Shown: positions 1 through 7,877, counted from the first letter of the stretch. The stretch: DNA of 31,777 nucleotides from Ruminococcus sp. UBA3800 (GCA_002368715.1 DFEO01000152.1:1-31777); one strand, 5' to 3'. Numbers and translations: made by a program. Notes: generated by a model from the letters alone, not told the origin.

Positions 1-2
1 TC

Positions 3-266
3 TCCAACACAGCTGAGTACGGCGACTACATCACCGGACCCAAGATCATCACAGAGGACACCAAGAAGGCTATGAAGAAGGTGCTTGCAGACATCCAGGA
101 CGGTTCTTTTGCAAAGGAGTTCCTGCTTGATATGTCGAGCGCAGGCTCTCAGGTACACTTCAAGGCTATGAGAAAGCTTCACGCTGAGCATCCTTCCGAG
201 AAGGTCGGCAAGGAGATCAGAAAGCTTTACAGCTGGAGCAGCGAGGACAAGCTTATCAACAACTGA
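3..266 (+). CDS. ilvC: Ketol-acid reductoisomerase, C-terminal fragment
   Basis: Partial gene that enters from the left edge; only the last 87 codons are present, with the reading frame open from base 3 to a TGA at 264. The translation runs from [13 protein letters not shown] through a conserved helical region to [17 protein letters not shown], which matches the knotted C-terminal domain of class I IlvC. The NTAEYG and FLLDMSSAG stretches are typical. IlvC converts acetolactate or acetohydroxybutyrate to the dihydroxy acids of valine, leucine and isoleucine synthesis using NADPH and Mg2+ in the cytosol. A strong terminator follows after a 122-base 3' untranslated stretch, so it is the last gene of its transcript. 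Another gene of the pathway, ilvB, lies 29 kb away at the other end of the window. Confidence 0.95.
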   Translation, partial: SNTAEYGDYITGPKIITEDTKKAMKKVLADIQDGSFAKEFLLDMSSAGSQVHFKAMRKLHAEHPSEKVGKEIRKLYSWSSEDKLINN

Positions 267-286
267 GTGCTCGCCGCACGGCTTTG
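267..286 (+). repeat. 20-base repeat, copy 1
   Basis: GTGCTCGCCGCACGGCTTTG directly follows the ilvC stop codon. It differs at one base from the copy at 5662-5681. The unit contains its own small GTGC/GCAC hairpin. Confidence 0.6.
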
Positions 287-388
287 ACGTTCACAGCAGA
301 GTCCGTACTATGAACTTTGTTGCTCGGTGCCTCTTCTTATGCTATGGTTTTTGCCGAGGGAACGTTAGTATATACAGCTATTGATCTG

Positions 389-422
389 ACAGCACGTTGC
401 TAAAAAGCGGCGTGCTGTTTTT
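389..422 (+). terminator. Rho-independent terminator of ilvC transcript
   Basis: A stem ACAGCACG / CGTGCTGT is extended inward by TTGC/GCGG with two G-U pairs. This gives about 12 paired positions around a TAAAAA loop, followed directly by a run of five T. It ends the ilvC transcript. Confidence 0.88.
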
Positions 423-543
423 CTCTTTCCCAAGATCCACGCAGTGGTGCAAAAGAAAAGACCTGTCGAAGACTACCCTCTGGGAGGGCGATTAAAACAG
501 TCTCTTCTTTATGGCTGATAATATGAACTGAATTGATAGTTTC

Positions 544-588
544 GCTGAAAATGGTATCCCCGCCGAAGGCGGGGATACCATTTTCAGC
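544..588. repeat. Perfect 21-bp inverted repeat with GAA loop
   Basis: The left arm (544-564) starts GCTGAAAATGG and ends CCCCGCC. The right arm (568-588) is its exact reverse complement, leaving a three-base GAA loop. No T-run follows on either strand that would make it an ordinary terminator, and the ilvC transcript already has one at 389-422. Confidence 0.9.
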
Positions 589-592
589 ATTT

Positions 593-619
593 GGCTGTTC
601 GAGCAAAGCGAGAACAGCC
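593..619. repeat. 8-bp inverted repeat next to the large hairpin
   Basis: GGCTGTTC (593-600) and GAACAGCC (612-619) pair around an 11-base loop. It sits five bases after the 21-bp hairpin, so the two look like one composite structure. Confidence 0.7.
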
Positions 620-696
620 TTCAATAGTCCGATCCGTTAAGAAATGTTCATAATTTCTGAAATCGTGAAAAAGCCGTGTAATGTCGGTTATCTCTC

Positions 697-725
697 TTGA
701 CATTAATTCTGATTTATAGTAAAAT
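697..725 (+). promoter_or_regulatory. Sigma-A promoter of the aconitase operon
   Basis: TTGACA at 697-702 and TAAAAT at 720-725 are separated by 17 bases. The expected transcript start near 732 leaves a leader of about 40 bases before the ATG at 774. Confidence 0.85.
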
Positions 726-773
726 ATAAGTTGAGACAAAATGCTCAATGAATAAATGAAGGGATTGTTTTTA

Positions 774-2711
774 ATGGGACTTACATTGACTGAAAAGATC
801 CTGAAGGCTCATCTGGTTGACGGAGAGTTTGTAAAGGGTCAGGAGATCGGCATAAGGATCGACCAGACTCTTACTCAGGACGCAACAGGCACAATGGCTT
901 ATCTTGAATATGAGGCTATGGGTGTGCCCAGAGTAAAGACCGAGAAGTCGGTCGCTTATATCGACCATAACACGCTCCAGTCGGGCTTTGAGAACGCAGA
1001 CGACCACCGCTTTATAGGCTCTGTGTGCAAAAAGCACGGCATATATTTTTCACGCCCCGGCAACGGCATTTGCCACCAGGTCCACCTCGAGCGCTTCGGC
1101 ATCCCCGGTAAGACACTTATCGGCTCCGACAGCCACACACCGACAGGCGGCGGAATAGGTATGATAGCTATCGGTGCCGGCGGACTTGACGTCGCTGTTG
1201 CAATGGGCGGTGGCGCTTACTACATAACCTACCCCAAGATCGTCAAGGTCAACCTTACAGGAATGCTCAGACCTTGGGTATCGGCAAAGGACGTTATCCT
1301 TCAGGTGCTCAGGATAATGAGCGTCAAAGGCGGAGTTGGCAAGGTCATCGAGTACTGCGGAGAGGGCGTTAAGACACTGTCTGTTCCCGAGAGAGCTACT
1401 ATCACCAATATGGGTGCGGAGCTTGGTGCCACTACATCTATCTTCCCCTCGGACGAGATAACACTTTCGTTCCTCAAGGCTCAGGACAGAGCTGAGGTTT
1501 GGCAGGAGCTGAAGGCGGATGATGACGCTGAGTATGACGAGGTCATAGACATTGATCTTTCAGAGCTCGTTCCTCAGGCTGCCTGCCCTCATTCTCCCGA
1601 CAATGTCAAGACCTGCGACGAGATCGGAAAGCTCAAGATAGATCAGGTATGTATCGGTTCGTGTACCAATTCCTCTTATGTGGATATGATGAAGGTAGCT
1701 CACATTCTGAAGGGCAAGACAGTAGACCCGAGCGTTTCGCTGGCTATCGCACCCGGCTCAAAGCAGGTGCTCAATATGATCGCACAGAACGGCGCTCTTG
1801 CCGATATGATCGACGCAGGCGCCCGTATCCTCGAGTCTGCGTGCGGCCCCTGCATAGGTATGGGTCAGGCACCTAACTCGGGCGGAGTATCGCTCAGGAC
1901 ATTCAACCGTAACTTCCTTGGACGTTCGGGAACTAAGGACGGCCAGATATATCTCGTTTCACCCGAGACAGCTGCCGCATCCGCTCTCACAGGCTATCTC
2001 ACAGACCCGAGAACTCTCGGCGAGATGCCGGAGATAAGCGTTCCGAGCCAGTTTATGATAAACGACAATATGGTGGTAGACCCTGCGCCTGTCGAGGATA
2101 TGGACAGTGTTGAGGTCCTCAGAGGCCCCAACATCAAGCCTTATCCCGAAACGGCTCCGTTGGTCGAGGATATCGAGTGTCAGGTATCCCTCAAGGTGGG
2201 CGACAATATCACTACCGACCACATAATGCCTGCGGGTGCAAAGATACTGCCGCTCAGATCAAACATACCGGCTATCTCTCAGCACTGCTTTACCGTATGT
2301 GATGAGGAGTTCCCGAGAAGAGCCAAGAATATGGGCGTATCCATTATCGTCGGCGGAGCTAACTACGGTCAGGGCTCGTCCCGTGAGCATGCAGCGCTCG
2401 CACCGCTCTATCTCGGTATCAAGGCAGTGCTTGTAAAGAGCTTTGCCCGTATCCACAGAGCAAACCTTATAAATGCAGGCATCCTGCCGCTCACATTCGT
2501 GAACGAAGCTGACTATGACAAGATAGATCAGGGCGATGATATCGCTATCAAGAACGTAAGAGCTGACGTTCTGGCTGACAAGACAGAGCTGACGGTCGTA
2601 AACAAGACCAAGGGCTGTGAGATACCCGTTCTGTGCGAGCTTACAGGCAGAACAAAGGAGATCATGCTTGCAGGAGGACTTCTCGATTATACAAGAGAGA
2701 ACCTGAAGTGA
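774..2711 (+). CDS. acn: Aconitate hydratase (single-chain, about 645 aa type)
   Basis: Converts citrate to isocitrate through cis-aconitate in the cytosol using a [4Fe-4S] cluster. Cluster ligands are visible as Cys297 (in CIGSCTNSS) and Cys357/Cys360 (in SACGPCIGMGQ). The catalytic N-terminal part carries IGSDSHTPTGGG. The C-terminal swivel domain carries GDNITTDHIMPAG and YGQGSSREHAALAP. The 645-residue length fits the shorter bacterial aconitase (Aquifex-type) rather than the 900-residue AcnA. An in-frame ATG exists at 756, but only the ATG at 774 has a Shine-Dalgarno (AAGGGA) at suitable distance, and the protein then begins MGLTLTEKI as expected. An unknown membrane protein and isocitrate dehydrogenase follow on the same strand with 26- and 30-base gaps, so this is the first gene of a citrate-to-2-oxoglutarate operon. 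LeuC-type isopropylmalate isomerase is less likely, because both halves are in one chain. Confidence 0.9.
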   Translation: MGLTLTEKILKAHLVDGEFVKGQEIGIRIDQTLTQDATGTMAYLEYEAMGVPRVKTEKSVAYIDHNTLQSGFENADDHRFIGSVCKKHGIYFSRPGNGICHQVHLERFGIPGKTLIGSDSHTPTGGGIGMIAIGAGGLDVAVAMGGGAYYITYPKIVKVNLTGMLRPWVSAKDVILQVLRIMSVKGGVGKVIEYCGEGVKTLSVPERATITNMGAELGATTSIFPSDEITLSFLKAQDRAEVWQELKADDDAEYDEVIDIDLSELVPQAACPHSPDNVKTCDEIGKLKIDQVCIGSCTNSSYVDMMKVAHILKGKTVDPSVSLAIAPGSKQVLNMIAQNGALADMIDAGARILESACGPCIGMGQAPNSGGVSLRTFNRNFLGRSGTKDGQIYLVSPETAAASALTGYLTDPRTLGEMPEISVPSQFMINDNMVVDPAPVEDMDSVEVLRGPNIKPYPETAPLVEDIECQVSLKVGDNITTDHIMPAGAKILPLRSNIPAISQHCFTVCDEEFPRRAKNMGVSIIVGGANYGQGSSREHAALAPLYLGIKAVLVKSFARIHRANLINAGILPLTFVNEADYDKIDQGDDIAIKNVRADVLADKTELTVVNKTKGCEIPVLCELTGRTKEIMLAGGLLDYTRENLK

Positions 2712-2737
2712 TCTGATTGCTAAAGGAGGGCAGACTG

Positions 2738-4120
2738 ATGTCCGAACGTGACGATATCTTTGGTGAGGAATCCGAAATAAATGAGATGTATGCCGAAGAG
2801 CTGAAGGAAGCAAGTAAGGAAGGCTCGTTTTTTGGCCGTGTTTTCTCCGATGAGCCAGAGCCTGCCCCTGTCAGAAGACAGAAAAGCCCTTTTGCGGGGC
2901 TGTCAGGGGTCGAGGATATCTCGCTTGAAGATATCGACAGGCAGACGCCTCCGCCTCCCCCTCCGCCGCAGAACAGCGCTCAGCCCTATTATCAGGGTCA
3001 GCCTCAGTATGGCGGACCTTATCAGTATGAGCCTGAGAAGGTGGGAATGGAAGAGCCGATAATGCCTGCCCACAACGACCTCAGAGACAGGTCGATGACT
3101 AACCGAAACGGCGAGCCCACGGGGTATGTGAACCGGTATACAGAACAGCCTGCTCCGATGGCATCGCAGGGTATGCAGGGTCAGCCACAGCCGAATATGC
3201 AGTGGCAGCGGCCGCCTGTGCAGCAGCCTTTTGTTCGGCAGAGCCCCCCTCAGCAATCTGTGCCTGCCTATCAGGTGGGTGAGAACGACCCCTACGCTAC
3301 GGATAACTTCAACAGCATATATACCGATACCTCAAACTATCAGGCAGAGGCAATGGCAGCTCAGATGCGTGGGCAGACCGTGACCTACGGGGCGCCTATG
3401 TACGGCACAGCGCCTCAGCCGAGGTTTGACCCTCAGACAGGGCAGCCGCTGCAGCAGCCTCAGCAGGGTTTCAACCCTTATGATGCGCAGGGCAGATATG
3501 ACCCTCAGAACGTCTACGGACAGAACGGTCAGTATCAGCAGCAGGGCAGAATGAGTCAGGCAGAGGGATTGGCTATGGTCGATCAGATGCTCGCTCAGGG
3601 CAGAAGAGAACGCAGCTCACTTTATGAGAGCATACCAAGTCATCAGAGCGGCAGCACCTACCGCAGCACCTATCGCAGCACACCGAACGTCAGACCCGGG
3701 ATGGACAGGCGAGAGCGTGCAAAGGCTCAGGTCGATCAGATGATCGCTCAGGACAGGGCAAGCCACGCAGGAACGGACAGACTTGTCCAGACTCTGAACA
3801 GCTCCGGTTCCTCTTACGGCCGCAGAGGTGTCTTTGGCGCAGCATCACGTTCGGCAGACGAGCGCCCGACAGGCACCGAGGGCATGGGCTGGTATTTTTT
3901 GTGGTTCATAGCAGGTGCGCTCGTACCCTTCGGCGCTTTTGACCTTCACTTTGCATTCTGCCTTATGATAGGCTCGGTGTTCGGGGTCATAGGCGCAATT
4001 ATAAAGCATAACGGAATGGAAGGGTTTGACCTTAAAACAAGCCTTTCACTCAGCAAGACAGAGCTGCTGCTCGTTCCGATAACAGCAGCGATAGCACTTG
4101 CTCTGTATTTCTATTTGTAA
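2738..4120 (+). CDS. Gln/Pro-rich protein with three C-terminal membrane helices, function unknown
   Basis: I do not recognise this 460-residue protein as a known family. The first ~370 residues are low-complexity and probably disordered: an acidic start (MSERDDIFGEES), a run of seven prolines (PPPPPPPQN) and many Gln, Tyr, Gly and Pro residues. Two related segments, MVDQMLAQGRRERSS and QVDQMIAQDRASHAG, form a short internal repeat. The last ~80 residues contain three hydrophobic segments (WYFLWFIAGALVPFGAF, LHFAFCLMIGSVFGVIGAII and LLLVPITAAIALALYFYL), so the long tail should be tethered to the membrane. No signal peptide is seen. A TTG frame opening at 2717 exists, but the ATG at 2738 has AAGGAGG eight bases upstream. 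It is sandwiched between aconitase and isocitrate dehydrogenase with short gaps, so it is co-transcribed with them; whether it is functionally related is open. Confidence 0.85.
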   Translation: MSERDDIFGEESEINEMYAEELKEASKEGSFFGRVFSDEPEPAPVRRQKSPFAGLSGVEDISLEDIDRQTPPPPPPPQNSAQPYYQGQPQYGGPYQYEPEKVGMEEPIMPAHNDLRDRSMTNRNGEPTGYVNRYTEQPAPMASQGMQGQPQPNMQWQRPPVQQPFVRQSPPQQSVPAYQVGENDPYATDNFNSIYTDTSNYQAEAMAAQMRGQTVTYGAPMYGTAPQPRFDPQTGQPLQQPQQGFNPYDAQGRYDPQNVYGQNGQYQQQGRMSQAEGLAMVDQMLAQGRRERSSLYESIPSHQSGSTYRSTYRSTPNVRPGMDRRERAKAQVDQMIAQDRASHAGTDRLVQTLNSSGSSYGRRGVFGAASRSADERPTGTEGMGWYFLWFIAGALVPFGAFDLHFAFCLMIGSVFGVIGAIIKHNGMEGFDLKTSLSLSKTELLLVPITAAIALALYFYL

Positions 4121-4150
4121 GATAAACTAATAACTGGAGGTAATTTACCA

Positions 4151-5365
4151 ATGGCTAAAATCGCTATGAAAACACCGCTCGTCGAGATGGACGGCGATGA
4201 GATGACCAGGATCATCTGGCAGGAGATAAAGGATATCCTTATCACCCCATATGTTGATCTGAAGACCGAGTATTATGATCTGGGACTTGTTCACAGAAAT
4301 GAGACAGACGACCAGGTGACGATAGACTCCGCCAACGCAACGAAGAAGTACGGAGTTGCTGTAAAGTGTGCAACGATCACGCCTAACGCAGCAAGGATGC
4401 CTGAGTATAACCTCAAGCAGATGTGGAAAAGCCCTAACGGAACTATCCGTGCTATGCTCGACGGTACTGTTTTCAGAACGCCTATCCTTGTAAAGGGAAT
4501 AACACCCTATATCCCCACCTGGACAAAGCCTATCACTATCGCCCGTCACGCTTACGGCGATGTTTACAAGAACGTCGAGATGAAATGCCCTCAGGGCTCG
4601 AAGGCGGAGCTGGTGCTCACCGACAAGGACGGCAATGTTTCCAAGGAAACTATCTTTGATTTCAAGGATACCGCAGGGATCATCCAGGGGCTTCACAACA
4701 GGGAGGACTCTATTTCTTCGTTTGCAAGAGCCTGCTTCAACTTTGCTCTTGATAAGAAGCTTGACCTCTGGTTTGCAACAAAAGACACTATCTCCAAAAA
4801 ATATGACCATACCTTCAAGGACATTTTCGAGGAGATATTCGAGAATGAGTATAAGGCTAAGTTCGAGGCCGCAGGGATAGAGTATTTCTATACGCTCATA
4901 GATGATGCTGTGGCAAGAGTTATCCGCTCTGAGGGCGGCTATATCTGGGCCTGCAAGAACTATGACGGCGACGTTATGAGCGATATGGTCGCAACAGCTT
5001 ACGGATCGCTTGCTATGATGACATCTGTTCTGGTGTCGCCCGACGGCGTTTATGAGTATGAGGCAGCTCACGGAACTGTTCAGCGCCACTACTATAAGCA
5101 CCTCAAGGGTGAGGAAACATCCACAAACTCTGTGGCTACACTGTTCGCTTGGACAGGCGCTCTCAGGAAGAGAGGAGAGCTCGACGGACTTGATGAGCTC
5201 GTGGCCTTTGCAGATAAGCTGGAGAAGGCAACTGTGCAGACCATCGAGGACGGTGTTATGACAGGCGATCTTTACCTGCTTTCTACTCTTGAAAACAAGA
5301 AAAAGGTCAACACCGAGGATTTCCTGAAGGCTGTTGACGAAAGACTCAAGGCTATGCTTGCATAA
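4151..5365 (+). CDS. icd: NADP-dependent isocitrate dehydrogenase (eukaryote-like homodimeric type)
   Basis: Oxidative decarboxylation of isocitrate to 2-oxoglutarate with NADP+ and a divalent metal. The 404-residue length and sequence are of the IDH1/IDH2-like subfamily rather than the E. coli Icd type. KSPNGTIR binds isocitrate. ARHAYGD carries Arg132, and Tyr139 follows, both at the same numbers as in human IDH1. [12 protein letters not shown] carries the catalytic Lys, and [11 protein letters not shown] matches the NADP site. GGAGG lies ten bases before the ATG. It closes the operon begun by aconitase. Together they make 2-oxoglutarate for glutamate synthesis, the usual role of a partial oxidative TCA branch in anaerobic clostridia. 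No clear terminator follows, so read-through into the SCIFF gene is possible. Confidence 0.95.
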   Translation: MAKIAMKTPLVEMDGDEMTRIIWQEIKDILITPYVDLKTEYYDLGLVHRNETDDQVTIDSANATKKYGVAVKCATITPNAARMPEYNLKQMWKSPNGTIRAMLDGTVFRTPILVKGITPYIPTWTKPITIARHAYGDVYKNVEMKCPQGSKAELVLTDKDGNVSKETIFDFKDTAGIIQGLHNREDSISSFARACFNFALDKKLDLWFATKDTISKKYDHTFKDIFEEIFENEYKAKFEAAGIEYFYTLIDDAVARVIRSEGGYIWACKNYDGDVMSDMVATAYGSLAMMTSVLVSPDGVYEYEAAHGTVQRHYYKHLKGEETSTNSVATLFAWTGALRKRGELDGLDELVAFADKLEKATVQTIEDGVMTGDLYLLSTLENKKKVNTEDFLKAVDERLKAMLA

Positions 5366-5413
5366 TAATTTATAGCGTATTAACTAAACGTTCATAAAAA
5401 TGGGCGCATAATG

Positions 5414-5422
5414 TGGTATAAT
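5414..5422 (+). promoter_or_regulatory. Extended -10 promoter for the SCIFF precursor gene
   Basis: TGGTATAAT is a perfect extended -10 element, 33 bases before the start codon. No good -35 lies 17 bases upstream; the nearest, TTCATA at 5391, is 20 bases away. The promoter would therefore depend on the extended -10. Read-through from icd is an alternative source of transcript. Confidence 0.65.
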
Positions 5423-5454
5423 GAGTCTAATATAGAATTACGGAGGTAGATCTT

Positions 5455-5598
5455 ATGAAGCACATTAAAACTATCAACAAGGCTAACCTTAAAAAGACTG
5501 CTGAAAAGGGCGGCTGCGGCAACTGCCAGGCTTCCTGTCAGTCTGCTTGCAAGACCTCTTGCACAGTAGCTAACCAGAAGTGCGAGAAGGAAGCTTGA
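5455..5598 (+). CDS. scfA: SCIFF ranthipeptide precursor (six cysteines in forty-five)
   Basis: A 47-residue peptide, too short for routine ORF calling, that I recognise as the SCIFF precursor conserved across Clostridia. It starts MKHIKTINKANLKK (leader) and has six cysteines at 21, 24, 28, 32, 36 and 43 in the core, including the diagnostic CQSACKTSCTVANQ block. SCIFF peptides are modified by a radical SAM enzyme that forms thioether links from Cys to a downstream residue. In the characterised Clostridium thermocellum homologue the link reported is Cys32 to Thr37, and both residues are present here at the same numbers. GGAGG sits eight bases before the ATG. The maturase gene follows 234 bases downstream. 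The biological role of mature SCIFF is not established. Confidence 0.95.
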   Translation: MKHIKTINKANLKKTAEKGGCGNCQASCQSACKTSCTVANQKCEKEA

Positions 5599-5621
5599 TC
5601 TTAGCATAACAAAAGATCTAT

Positions 5622-5647
5622 GCCCTCACCTTTAAAGGGGTGAGGGC
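5622..5647 (+). terminator. Hairpin between SCIFF precursor and maturase (partial terminator or processing site)
   Basis: GCCCTCACC and GGTGAGGGC pair perfectly (9 bp) around an 8-base loop, 24 bases after the precursor stop codon. Only TGATTTCG follows, a poor T-run, so termination is probably incomplete. A leaky stop here would give more precursor than maturase transcript, a common arrangement in peptide-modification loci. Confidence 0.6.
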
Positions 5648-5661
5648 TGATTTCGTATCAG

Positions 5662-5681
5662 GTGCTCGTCGCACGGCTTTG
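5662..5681 (+). repeat. 20-base repeat, copy 2
   Basis: GTGCTCGTCGCACGGCTTTG matches the 267-286 copy at 19 of 20 bases. It lies between the SCIFF precursor hairpin and the maturase gene. Similarity stops after this unit, apart from a short CCACG(C/A)AGTG match further on. Confidence 0.6.
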
Positions 5682-5804
5682 TCCTTGGCAGGGCTTTCAT
5701 CGTAGTTGATCAACGCTCAACGACCACTCTTTTTAAAGGTCCACGAAGTGTAACGAAATCAAAATCACGCAAACAATGATCCGGCTCTTTAAAGTGGTGG
5801 AATG

Positions 5805-5818
5805 CACCCTGCGGGGTG
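5805..5818 (+). promoter_or_regulatory. Hairpin abutting the maturase ribosome binding site
   Basis: CACCC and GGGTG pair around a four-base TGCG loop. The 3' arm runs into the GGGGAGG Shine-Dalgarno of the maturase, whose ATG is at 5833. The hairpin could tune ribosome access; this is inference from position only. Confidence 0.4.
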
Positions 5819-5832
5819 GGGAGGTATAAAAA

Positions 5833-7206
5833 ATGATACATAAGTTTAAGCTCGAAGGCTATAATGTGCTGCTGGATGTAAACAGCGGCGGAGTTCATCT
5901 GGTGGACGACCTGACCTATGATGTGCTGGACAATGTGGAGCCGCCATTCGGAGTGGAATGTCCCGAGAATGTTGTGAAGAAGCTCTCAAAAAGCTATCCC
6001 GAGAACGAGATAAGAGAATGCTATGATGAGATAGTTTCCCTTTATGAGGACAAGATACTGTTCAGCGAGGACGATTATGAAAAGTTTGCGCTGGCTTCCG
6101 TTGCTTCGCCTGTAAAAGCTATGTGCCTTATAGTTTCACAGGACTGCAATATGAGATGTAAATACTGCTTCGCATCTCAGGGCGATTACGGCACCGGCAG
6201 AAGACTGATGGACCTTGAGACAGGAAAGAAAGCTCTTGATTTTCTTATCGAGAAGTCGGGCAGCAGATATTTCCTCGAGGTCGATTTCTTCGGCGGCGAG
6301 CCTATGCTCAACTATGATGTTGTAAAGCAGCTGGTGGAATACGGACGTTCGAGAGAAGAAGAAGCAAACAAGAAGTTCCGCTTTACTATGACGACAAACG
6401 GTCTGATCCTCAATGACGAGCAGATAGAGTTTCTCAATCGTGAGATGAACAATATCGTTCTTTCTATCGACGGCAGAAAGGAAGTCAACGACCGCATGAG
6501 AGTGCTCGTTGGCGGTCAGGGAAGCTATGACAAGATACTCCCGAACTTCAAGAAGCTCACAGCTTTAAGAGGTAAGGACAAGGACTGGTATATCAGAGGT
6601 ACATACACAAAGTATAACCTTGATTTCTCCAATGATATAATGCACTTCCACGATCTGGGATTCGAGCAGATATCTGTGGAGCCTGTTATGGCAGACCCGA
6701 AGGAGCCTTACGCTATCACTGAGGCGGATCTGCCAAAGATATTCAAGGAGTATGAGATACTTTCGCAGAAGATAAGAAAGATAAAGGAGGAAGGAAAGTT
6801 TATCAATTTCTTCCACTTTATGATCGACCTCGATCAGGGACCCTGCGCTATCAAAAGGCTGAGGGGCTGCGGCTGCGGAAACGAATATGTGGCTGTTTCG
6901 ACTGAGGGCGACATCTATCCCTGCCACCAGTTCGTAGGCATCGAGGAAAAGAAAATGGGCAATATCCACGAGGGCACGTTCGATCTTGAGCTGAAGGACG
7001 AATTCGCAAGAGCTCACGTTTACAACAAGCCCGAGTGCAAGAAATGCTGGGCAAAGTTCTATTGCAGCGGCGGATGCAACGCAAACAACTTTATATATAA
7101 CGGTGATATCCACAAGGCATACAAGCTTTCGTGTCAGATACAGAAGAAGAGGCTCGAGTGTGCGATACTTATGAAGGCACTGGAGCTTATGGATACGGCT
7201 GAGTAA
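5833..7206 (+). CDS. scfB: Radical SAM SCIFF peptide maturase (thioether-forming, SPASM domain)
   Basis: A 457-residue radical SAM enzyme that forms Cys thioether cross-links in the adjacent SCIFF precursor. The N-terminal ~95 residues form a peptide-binding region. The SAM-binding cluster motif CNMRCKYC has Cys105, Cys109 and Cys112 (CX3CX2C), followed by FFGGEP. The C-terminal SPASM region carries auxiliary-cluster cysteines, visible at 338, 346, 348, 364, 402, 405, 411, 415 and 434, with the block CKKCWAKFYCSGGC. The length and the cysteine pattern fit the SCIFF maturase family. GGGGAGG lies eight bases before the ATG. A lipoprotein gene starts 19 bases after its stop codon, suggesting a shared transcript. 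No dedicated exporter or protease is adjacent. Confidence 0.94.
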   Translation: MIHKFKLEGYNVLLDVNSGGVHLVDDLTYDVLDNVEPPFGVECPENVVKKLSKSYPENEIRECYDEIVSLYEDKILFSEDDYEKFALASVASPVKAMCLIVSQDCNMRCKYCFASQGDYGTGRRLMDLETGKKALDFLIEKSGSRYFLEVDFFGGEPMLNYDVVKQLVEYGRSREEEANKKFRFTMTTNGLILNDEQIEFLNREMNNIVLSIDGRKEVNDRMRVLVGGQGSYDKILPNFKKLTALRGKDKDWYIRGTYTKYNLDFSNDIMHFHDLGFEQISVEPVMADPKEPYAITEADLPKIFKEYEILSQKIRKIKEEGKFINFFHFMIDLDQGPCAIKRLRGCGCGNEYVAVSTEGDIYPCHQFVGIEEKKMGNIHEGTFDLELKDEFARAHVYNKPECKKCWAKFYCSGGCNANNFIYNGDIHKAYKLSCQIQKKRLECAILMKALELMDTAE

Positions 7207-7225
7207 ACGGATCGGAGTGGTCATT

Positions 7226-7873
7226 ATGAAAAAGATCATATCGGCTGCATTGGCAGCTTTTATCATGACAGGTCTTGCATCGGGGTGTGCGGATGATAGC
7301 AGCAGCAATGAGAAAGCTGTAAACAATACAGCGTCATCGCCGTCTCAGCAAATGGCTGCGGCCGGTGCTGAGGATGCTGATTTTTTTGAGTTTTACTACA
7401 CCGGTGCAGCAGAGGACTTTCTCGGAAAGACGATCGACGAGATCAATTCGGCAACCGGTGACAAGTTCACAGAGAAAAAAGCTTCGGAATACGATCTGAA
7501 ATACGGGTGCAGCTACGATCTGGGAGAAACAGACAGTGTCTCCGGCGGCAGGATAAAGCTGGATGCAAAGCATCCGGTAGAGCTGGTGCTGTCGTTTGGT
7601 GATGACGGAAAGCTCAAGGAGATCCTCTATAAGATAAATGAGAGCGCCTCCGATCCAAAGGCTGTTTCAGATGCGCTTATCAAGAGTCTTGAAGACAACT
7701 TGCCCGAGGGCTACACCGGGGAATATGATCCCAGAGCTCTGGGTAAGGATTCTGCCTGGTTTGCTAAGGACACAGACGGCTATGTGTTTACAGTCAGGCA
7801 TATGGATGTCGATGACAGCGGTTATCCGGTCTACTTCTCGGCAGAGACCTATAAAGACAAATACGGACTATAA
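7226..7873 (+). CDS. Putative lipoprotein downstream of the SCIFF maturase
   Basis: A 215-residue protein of no family I recognise. The N-terminus MKKIISAALAAFIMTGLASGC is a lipoprotein signal peptide with the lipid-accepting Cys21, followed by a Ser/Asn/Ala-rich linker to about residue 50. The rest is a compact acidic domain (GKTIDEINSATGDKF to FSAETYKDKYGL) with alternating strands and helices, expected outside the membrane. The start is the ATG at 7226 with GGAG eight bases upstream; a GTG three codons earlier overlaps that site. It follows the maturase by 19 bases and ends at a strong terminator, so it is probably the last gene of the SCIFF transcript. A role in SCIFF function is suggested only by position. 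Confidence 0.85.
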   Translation: MKKIISAALAAFIMTGLASGCADDSSSNEKAVNNTASSPSQQMAAAGAEDADFFEFYYTGAAEDFLGKTIDEINSATGDKFTEKKASEYDLKYGCSYDLGETDSVSGGRIKLDAKHPVELVLSFGDDGKLKEILYKINESASDPKAVSDALIKSLEDNLPEGYTGEYDPRALGKDSAWFAKDTDGYVFTVRHMDVDDSGYPVYFSAETYKDKYGL

Positions 7874-7877
7874 TAAA

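Larger units (their letters stand above)
424..624. repeat. Repeat-like intergenic stretch with nested hairpins
   Basis: This 200-base stretch lies between the ilvC terminator and the aconitase promoter. It contains a small CCCTC/GAGGG hairpin near 472, a perfect 21-bp hairpin (544-588) and an 8-bp hairpin (593-619). An open frame on the minus strand translates to low-information sequence ending in APLRGSWEREKQHAAF. I read that as a by-product of a non-coding repeat rather than a gene, because it has no ribosome binding site and its start lies inside the hairpins. The density of inverted repeats suggests a small non-autonomous repeat element, but copies elsewhere in the genome cannot be checked here. 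Confidence 0.45.

Noticed and set aside
400..624. Small minus-strand open frame over the hairpin-rich region before aconitase
   Set aside because: No ribosome binding site, its sequence is dictated by inverted repeats, and it overlaps the ilvC terminator.
756..773. Six-codon earlier start for aconitase
   Set aside because: No ribosome site before 756, and the AAGGGA used by the ATG at 774 would lie inside the coding sequence.
774..2711. 3-isopropylmalate dehydratase (LeuC) instead of aconitase
   Set aside because: The chain includes the swivel domain (LeuD part) and is co-transcribed with isocitrate dehydrogenase.
4145..5101. Long open frame antisense to isocitrate dehydrogenase (318 codons)
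   Set aside because: Covers a strongly conserved enzyme on the other strand; the translation is rich in Cys, Leu and Ile with no recognisable domain, typical of an antisense shadow.
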